From Malus domestica (lineage: Eukaryota > Streptophyta > Magnoliopsida > Rosales > Rosaceae): a DNA stretch of 64,000 bases. Below, in pieces: positions 57,326 through 64,000 of this stretch. The first letter of the stretch is position 1; the number at the start of each line of letters is the position of its first letter. Under the pieces are notes generated by a model. It worked only from the letters and a program-made list of their open reading frames with translations, was not told the DNA's origin and searched no databases. Both the position numbers and the translations under genes were made by a program. The stretch covers positions 35,454,001 through 35,518,000 of the forward strand of contig NC_091669.1 in the NCBI RefSeq assembly GCF_042453785.1, given 5' to 3'.

Positions 57326-60039
57326 CTAGTAATTAATGCACGATTCTTCTTGCTTTCTTGAGGATGAATTGCGCTCAATTTCACCCCCTTCAGCTTCGGA
57401 AGCACTAAAATGATCACGAGACAAGATCTGAAAAGATTTTGGAGGAGATTCGACAGCCAAATACGTGGGGACGGGCATCTTCGATGGAATAAGGGGCAGT
57501 GGAACCTCAAACGCCAACACCTGGATCGCCTGTTGAATTGAAGGCCTCATATTGTAATCTGGATGAGCACACCATAATCCAACAATCATCAAGCACTCCA
57601 TTTGCTTCTTGTCAAAATTTCCACACAATCTTGGGTCAGCTGCTTCAATCACTTTCTCTTTCTCCACTCCACCACGTTCACTTCATTATTACTACTTGTT
57701 TTCAAAGCTGACAAGTCTGATTCCTTACTAGCCTTTCTTGTGATAACATATTCGGGAGCCATGTACCCCATTGTTCCTGCTAGAGCTGTTGTTTTCGGCT
57801 CTTTTCCATGGTCCACAAGTCGTGCTAGCCCGAAATCCCCCAATTTTGCATTGAAATTTGAATCCAACATAAGATTGCTGGATTTGATATCCCTGTGAAG
57901 CACACATTGCTCCCATTCTTGGTGGAGATAAAGCAACCCGGATGCTAAGCCTTGAGCAATTTTGTACCTCACCTCCCAACTCAACATGTTTTTTTCTTTG
58001 AACAAATGACAATCTAAGTTGCTTTTGGGCATCTACTCATAAACAAGTAGGAGTTTTTTTTCATGGCACCAACCAATGAGTTGCACCAGATTCCGATGCT
58101 TAAGTCAACTAATGATCCTTACTTCCGCTGCATATTCCTTCAATCCTTGTTTAGACCGTCTCGATATCCTCTTAACGGCAACAAATAAGTTCAAGTCTTT
58201 TATGAAGCCTCTCTAAACACCACCAAACCCTCCCTCTCCAAGCTTTTCTTCTTCCAAAAAATCACTTGTGGCACGAGCCAACTCACCATAGGAAAACTTC
58301 CTCGGGCGAGTCCCATTTCCAAATTCATCATCAATCAAGTTGCAAACCATAGCATCTTCTTCATCACTATTTTCCCGAGTTCCTCTTCTTGCACAAGATG
58401 AACCAAATCACAACAATCCCACCGACCAAGAATAAAGGAGGGTATTCAATTGAAATTTTGAGGGATTTTAATTCTTTTAATGAATTTATGGGTATTCAAT
58501 TAGAAATGATTTTAAGTGATTTCAATGTGTATTCAATCAGATTTTAGGATAGTTTATTAAAATCTTTAGAAATCTGGGTGTATTCAATTAGAATTTTAAA
58601 GAAGTTTATAACATTCCAGGTATATTCAATTATTATTAGAATTTAGAGAATTTGGAAAAGTTGAGGAATTAGAGGGAATTGGAGAGATTTTGTAATATAT
58701 TTTAAGCATCTACAAATCAGTTAAACTTCGTAAAAATTCATGGATTTATAAATCTATCAAAATCTCTCAAATTCTCAATTGAATAGATCCTCCTAAAAAT
58801 CCCCCAACACCTATCCCTACAGCGATTCCTATATTTTTGCCCCTTCCTGACTTATGTAGAGGAGAAAATGATCCGGTGCAGGGCAGCATATTATCGCCGG
58901 TTGCAGCGGAGAAGCCAGCAATGACCCTATCCCGCAAGTAGTCATTCACATTAACACTGTAATCAAGATACCTCATCACTTGAATTCCATTAACACTGTA
59001 ATCAAGATACCTCATCACTTGAATTCCATTCACATAACTAGTGAAAGCCACGCTGAGATTTTTTGCCGTGGAATCATAATTAACCCTAGCACTGTTGATT
59101 TTTCCATCCACAATGCTACCATTCCATGGCATGGTAATTTTAGACATGACAGAGTTGATGTCGATACCTACATGTTCGCCCACGGGATCGTTAATGTCTG
59201 ACTGATTATTCTGGTAGATGTCGAACTCAACCTCCACGTATGGTGGGTAGGGGAGGTCCATCCTAACACGGCTTGTCCTTGCATCAGGACGAAACTAGAA
59301 ATTTAACTAAGAAGGAGCATCTTCAAAAATTTGAGCTTATTTTTTGGACAAATAAAGCTATTTCTTTTACAAATGCTGAAAAAATTAATTACAATGCTTA
59401 ATTTTATTACTCTATTGTCTAATTTTGTCTTTAATTGTTGACAATCTAATGCTCATTTGTACTAATTAATTAAGTACATGCAACTCAACAGGGTTTAGAC
59501 ATTAGTGCGTGAGAAAAACATACAAGACGGAAGGATATTTAAAAACTAAAAGAGGATTTTTATTATTTTAATATGATTAATTGAATAATCCGTAAAGCAT
59601 GATTTTAATTGAATAATTTGTTATGAAACAAAAGGGATGAGAGGGGGCATGTGCCCCAACCAGGCCTTACCTCCCTCCGTCCATGCCTTGCATTCGGTTG
59701 TAGGTGAATGGAGCTAGGAAGAAAGTGAGCCCATTGGCGTGTTTGTGCTTGCCTTGTGAATCAATGACAAACGTGAAGTTAGTTGTGAAATCGGCCAGCT
59801 TTCCGGTGGCTCTTTGGCGGAGGAGAAAGGGCTTGTAGTAGGGCTCGGCCGAGGTTTCTACTCTTGCTATCGTCCGCAGCTCCGCTACTGGTGAGTTGGA
59901 TGAATTGGTCTCTGATAAAAGCTTGCTCGTCTAGAGATATGTTGCTGATACCGTTGGGAAAGCTGGGGAAATTGAAATTCAGTGGAGTTGCAGGATGGGT
60001 TGACAAAAACAAGAGCCCAGCAAGGAATTGAAGTTGCAT
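57326..60039 (-). pseudogene. L-type lectin receptor kinase (class IX-like), decayed
   Basis: The intact family makes plasma-membrane receptors with an outer legume-lectin domain, one membrane helix and a Ser/Thr kinase, used in defence and development. Remains in order: signal peptide and start ('MQLQFLAGLLFLSTHP', ATG at 60039); lectin segments at about 59.67-60.04 and 58.86-59.29 kb ('KLADFTTNFTFVID', 'YVEVEFDIYQNNQ'); membrane segment around 58.43-58.83 kb; kinase from about 58.33 kb ('LGEGGFGGV', 'HRDIKSSNLML', 'DFGLARL', 'GYMAPEY'); C terminus to 57326. Damage in this host gene: a frame change after 'FIQLT'; 365 bp of unrelated sequence near 59.3-59.66 kb with GT..AG ends; a 39-bp tandem duplication giving 'VNGIQVMRYLDYS' twice (about 58.95-59.03 kb); a MITE in the membrane helix; three in-frame stops in the kinase N lobe; and loss of subdomain IX with a frame change after 'ASKESD'. 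Not functional. Confidence 0.88.
58436..58793. mobile_element. MITE in the receptor kinase membrane segment
   Basis: 358 bp with inverted ends ('aggagggtattcaattg' against 'caattgaatagatcctcc'), several internal 'gtattcaatt' copies, and TAA at 58433-58435 and 58794-58796. The 3-bp TAA/TTA duplication fits PIF/Harbinger. The host reading ('VGIGVGGFL' before, 'FLVGGIVVIWFILCKK' after) runs up to the duplication on both sides. Confidence 0.8.
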
Positions 60040-60091
60040 TTTATTTTCTTTTTGGAGAGAAAGATGGATACAGAGAGTCGTTGACTGAGAA

Positions 60092-60104
60092 ATTGTTTTA
60101 TAAA
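60092..60104 (-). promoter_or_regulatory. TATA box of the receptor kinase pseudogene
   Basis: 'tttataaaac' on the minus strand, about 55-60 bp upstream of the ATG at 60039. A relic promoter. Confidence 0.5.
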
Positions 60105-60129
60105 CTTGTAAGTCCCATATGAATGGATG

Positions 60130-60290
60130 AGGAGAGGATCCTCACATCACATCATGATCATTCATTGTACATCGTGTGGTAAGTTTTCGTCAAATATTAT
60201 TTGTATTTAATTTTAAATAAAAAAATTCAAAATGATTTATGACCACATGATATACGACCAATAATTAAAATGTGAGAATTCCTAAGATCC
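60130..60290. mobile_element. Foldback MITE, copy B
   Basis: 'ggatcctcacatcac' and 'attgtacatcgtgtggtaag' on the left, with their inverse 'gaccacatgatatacgacc' and 'gtgagaattcctaagatcc' on the right, around an AT-rich centre. Same design and partly the same sequence as 43328-43514. Confidence 0.65.
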
Positions 60291-60299
60291 CCACAATTT

Positions 60300-61584
60300 G
60301 GATATCCAAATCCCATATGAATGACATCACCAAGTGGCAACTTCGACAAAAAGAAGATTGTTGACCCTCTCAAGTCTCACGTTGGAAAAACTGCCAATGC
60401 GGGAGTGGGACATTCAATTCAAATGCATTGGTCTCCTAGAAGGGTACGTACATAGAAACTCTCATGTAACGATTTCTAACACATGAGATCTGCTAATTGG
60501 ACAATTGGTTCACATTCTTGACATTTGTCATTGTTTATTAACCAACTGGCCACTAAAGAGAGCATTAGTTGCGAAATATTTTTTTCCCGTCTATGAGACA
60601 AATATTGGCTTTCGCAATAATGTAATTTGTGAGAGTGGTAAAAGCTTGAATAATTATTATCACAACAATCAACATGTCTGGTGGTTCCATATCTATAAGT
60701 CAGTGGACTACAATGAGGAGGAAAGGTTTGTCCGAGCATGGAAAATGCCGGAAAATTGATGGCTAAGAAAATATCTCTCTTTATTTTCTGGTCAAGGGTT
60801 AAGAAAAGATGGAGATTAATCGGGGATTCATGTCATGTACACAGTTTCACGGGCCTCATCAACGTTAAAAGTGAGGAAGTGAGAAAAATGATTTATTTCT
60901 TGTTAAATATTCAATATGCAGCATGTGCGAGCGTGCAGGTGACTGGTGTGTATATATACATTTACAAGAACATTCTGAGGAAATTGGTTAGGAACTTAAG
61001 CTTAGTGTTATGTGGCTTAAATTTTCATAATTGTGTAGAGGGAAGTCTTCCATATGACCTGTGTATGTGGAGCTGCATATTGTAAGAATAATCTGACCTT
61101 TTTGAACCCGAAAATGAAATCATTGGCGACTTCAATATATAGTAAGTTTTTGCTCTATTGCAAAAATAATATGCTCAATTTACAACAGGTCTAAGTTCAA
61201 TAATGAACATCATTTTCTGTGACAGTAGGGACCAGTATTTATAGAGGCAAATACGATTCTCCTATTAGAACTCACGTAGAACACCAATAATCTCATTATC
61301 AAACTATAAGTGGTAAAAAACCAGTTTACATACTAAGTCTCATTCCATGTAAATTAGGACAAAGTAATCTTCTTCTCATAAGACTTCTCTGCACCAATTT
61401 GGATAAAATGGCTATAACAATCACTTTCTTACTCATATTCGTACATTCTCCCACTTGAGTATGAACCATGCTTCTAGCACAACTTTCAAATTATAATATA
61501 AGTGATAATTTTTACCACCTGCAAAAGTATGGTTAAAAACACCTAAAAGTACTTGTAAGAGAACAAGGTAATTGTAGTATAAGC
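60300..61584. other. Intergenic sequence
   Basis: No domain was recognised in the frames at 60505-61085 or 61433-61621. No clear element was found. Confidence 0.45.
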
Positions 61585-64000
61585 TGTGGATGCAAATTTC
61601 TTCCTCCTTGATCTTGGACAATTTTTCACCTACAAAACAATTAACACCTTAGGTTAAGGCCAAGAGCCTCACGCGCCCACGATGAATGGGGGGGCTTTGG
61701 CCGAAGAACCTCCGATGCCAAAGTTAAAATTTAGAGAGAAAGAGTGTTTAGAGAATTTTGGGATTTTTGCCAAAGTGTTGGAATTGGCTTTTTGGTGAGA
61801 ATGAGAGTATATTTATAGGGATAGGAGGTGGCTAGGGTTTTTTGGGTTTAATTTAGGTTTAATTAGGAGTTACCAAATAATTAGCCAATAACTCCCTAAT
61901 TAACTTGGCTAATTATTTGTCATACAAAGGAAAAAAGGTAGAAGGAAGGGCTGACTTCTTTTGGGGATGAAAGCTAACTGGCCTTTTTGTGGGAGTTAGG
62001 GTAAAGTGAATGGTCTAAATGCTAATTAAGGGAATAATTAGCTAATTAACCCATTAATTAGCTATTTATCATTATTTTAGAAGGAATGTTTTAGGAATTA
62101 TGGAATAAGTATAGTATTTAGCTAATTGATTAGCTAAATAATGAAATAGGAAATATATAAATAAATTAGGTTTTAAGTTGATACCTATTTTGGGCACTTT
62201 TGACTTGGTTGAGGGATAATTACCCGCTGATTGCGCGTAGGAATCCCGATATGCCCCAAGGGTAGTTTTGTCTTCTTTTGTAAAAAAGCCACGTGTCGCC
62301 TTGTGAATATTTTTGGCTCCACAAATTCCCCCACACATGTTGGGCTGCTCGCAAAAAAGGGCAGCAGGTGTAGAGATCTTCTTGCTTTAGGAAACTTAGG
62401 ACTGCTTCCTATTTTGATGTAGATTCTCTCTTTAATAGGAAATTAGATTCTTCTAGGAAAGGGAAATAAATTTCTCTCAAAGCCTATTTAAGTCCACCTT
62501 AAGTGGGTTATTAAATCAACTTTGGAGAGCGATTTATTCTACCTTACAAGAGAGAGATAGCTTAGAGGATATTTGTTCCCCCTCCTCTAGCAATTTTCTA
62601 CATCTTGCCCGTGCAAATGACCGTCTTTCGTTGCTTTCTTCGTCTTCTTCGTGCCGCACTGAGGTAAGAAAAAATTAATTTTCCTTGTCTTCTTCTTGGA
62701 TGGTGCTACCTCAGGGCAGCCGTCGAGGTGGTGCGGCACGTCGGCTGACATGGGCCAGGAGTCGGCTCGGCATGGGCCGAGGAGGTATTGTGGCAGGGAC
62801 CACTGCTTTAAGCTGCTCGACTTGGCTAGAACCAATGGCAGCTTGTATGGCTGGGGCCACGGATTGTGGCGTTGTGGCGCAGTGTTAGGCGAGTCATATG
62901 GCTCATGTCTTTTTGGGCTTTTGGACATGACGCAAGCTAGGCAGGTGATTGAGAGAAATAAAGAGGTTACGGGCCTCATGAGCTGCTGGAATGTTGGGTT
63001 GAACTCCTCTGCTGGGTACCACTTATGGCGTTGGCTACTTTAACTATCTTCGTCAGGAGAAACGTGGGCTGCTCCCAAAATAAGAGGTGAATAGGATCAA
63101 GGCGGATGCATTGGCTTGTCCAATCACCGTTGTGGATCCTACTGCAAGTGAAGGTGGGAAAAGGGATCTTCCCTGCCTGCTTAAGAGATGCCGACTGAGA
63201 AAAAACCAAAGACTTATTTCGCTGCTTATGCAAAGGATGAAAAGTTGATTGCTGCTTATAATCAAGTGATCCACTTCAAGAGAATCGTCGATAGGATTGA
63301 ACCCCAAGTGTTGGAACTTCAAGGTATACTGAAGATTAACGAAAGTTTGAAGAAAGAAGTGGATGAGCTGCAGCGCGTCCATGTTGGTATTGGTGAAGTA
63401 GTTGGAGAAGTTGGTGCCCAGGTTAGAGCAGTCGGGGGTGATGCCGTTGCTAAGAGCTTCGCGGCTGCTGAAGGTATGGCGACCGAATAGTCGTAGGATG
63501 TCCAGGCTGCTAAAGTGTAGTCATTTAGGTAGCCTTTAAGATTTTCTTTGTTTTTCCTTGTAGCTCTTGTTTTGCTTGAACTCCTTCGGCCTTTGCTAGT
63601 CGTTTATAAACATGTTTTCCTTAGCTTTTCTTCATTTTTGCTTCTTTTGTTCATGCCCTAACCTTTAGACTTGATAGACCAGTGGCAAGCATGCTACTTT
63701 TTATAAGCAGACAAGCTCGCGTAGCCTATGCAGCCGTAGGTGTTGGTGTAGAACTTTGCAAAGTTGTTAGCCATTGGGTTGGCAGCCGGATGCCTTACTT
63801 ACAGAAGCAGACAAGTCTGCGTAACCACTAGGCTGCTAACCTTGACTTTCTCCAATTCCGTAGGTTGCGTAGCAAGTATCACAAGTCTGAGTTAGAAATA
63901 GGCTTAAAGCAAGTATCACTTGTCTGAACCTCCTGTAATAGGCTTAGAGGGAGTATTTCTAACTCTCATTGAAGAATTAGAGGAGAGTGTGAGGTTTTGG
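61585..64000 (-). mobile_element. LTR retrotransposon related to the 52.6-kb element, cut by the window end
   Basis: The LTR at 61585-62333 (749 bp) shares its start 'tggatgcaaattt', its middle ('cctcacgcgcccacgatgaa') and its end 'tttttggctccaca' with the LTRs at 52.6 and 55.9 kb. A purine run lies beside its inner edge on the minus strand. The following internal sequence (to about 62900) matches 53.2-53.8 kb of the other copy, then diverges. By analogy this is the 3' end of a minus-strand element whose remainder lies beyond 64000. A fossil; overall state cannot be judged. Confidence 0.8.
63188..63490 (+). other. Opposite-strand frame with coiled coil inside the LTR element
   Basis: A 100-residue frame starting 'MPTEKKPKTYFAAYAKDEKL' and continuing through 'VLELQGILKINESLKKEVDE', with heptad-like hydrophobic spacing. 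It lies on the strand opposite to the element's presumed reading direction, close to its 3' LTR. The family is unknown. It is part of the mobile element, not a host gene. Confidence 0.45.

Noticed and set aside
59292-59660. A true intron in the lectin receptor kinase
   Set aside because: GT..AG ends are present, but this family normally lacks introns and the copy is heavily decayed, so an inserted sequence is at least as likely; left undecided within the pseudogene entry.

Overview
This is a eukaryotic nuclear window, almost certainly from a dicot plant of the rose family, apple tribe (Maleae: apple/pear group). The evidence is spliced plant genes with GT..AG introns, 5S-derived Cassandra LTRs, an RTE-type LINE tail ending in a (TTG)n run, and several short interspersed families that I associate with apple and pear sequence. 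The tribe-level placement is from recognition, not from a search. I found no rRNA or tRNA genes and no CRISPR.

Layout. 1-3.2 kb: LTR-type retrotransposon sequence with a 912-bp tandem repeat, followed by the 3' end of an RTE LINE. 3.8-6.5 kb: AT-rich spacer with miniature elements and a SINE. 6.6-7.1 kb: a small RADIALIS/DIVARICATA-type SANT/MYB gene (+). 9.1-17.5 kb: a PELP1/RIX1-type ribosome-biogenesis gene (-), for which I could assemble 13 exons and an 880-residue protein with every splice phase agreeing. 18-31.5 kb: a Harbinger transposase relic and a small hAT element that is split by an 11.9-kb Tat-lineage Ty3/Gypsy element. The Gypsy element carries an unusual opposite-strand coding region near its 3' end. 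31.6-36.8 kb: a decayed gene (-) of a plant secreted family (DUF7705-like). Its last exon is cut by a MULE-like element that itself holds a second MULE, with a PIF-type MITE sitting in its flanking target repeat. 37-46.5 kb: a mosaic of non-coding repeats: a 3.7-kb TG..CA element, MITEs, SINEs and a threefold tandem MITE. 47.4-49.4 kb: an intact two-pore potassium channel gene (-). 50.5-52.4 kb: Cassandra elements, including an inverted pair enclosed by one target duplication. 52.6-56.4 kb: a short LTR element without pol. 57.3-60.0 kb: a lectin receptor kinase pseudogene (-), interrupted in its membrane segment by a MITE. 61.6 kb to the end: a relative of the 52.6-kb element, running off the window.

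The genes that look functional are the SANT/MYB gene, PELP1 and the TPK channel. They have unrelated jobs (transcription, 60S ribosome maturation, vacuolar K+ transport) and form no pathway. The interest lies in the mobile-element archaeology. Several insertions can be dated relative to one another from exact target duplications, and two of them sit inside host exons where the coding sequence can be read on both sides. The best candidates for less-described biology are the opposite-strand gene in the Tat element, a second opposite-strand frame in the 61.6-kb element, and the inverted Cassandra pair.
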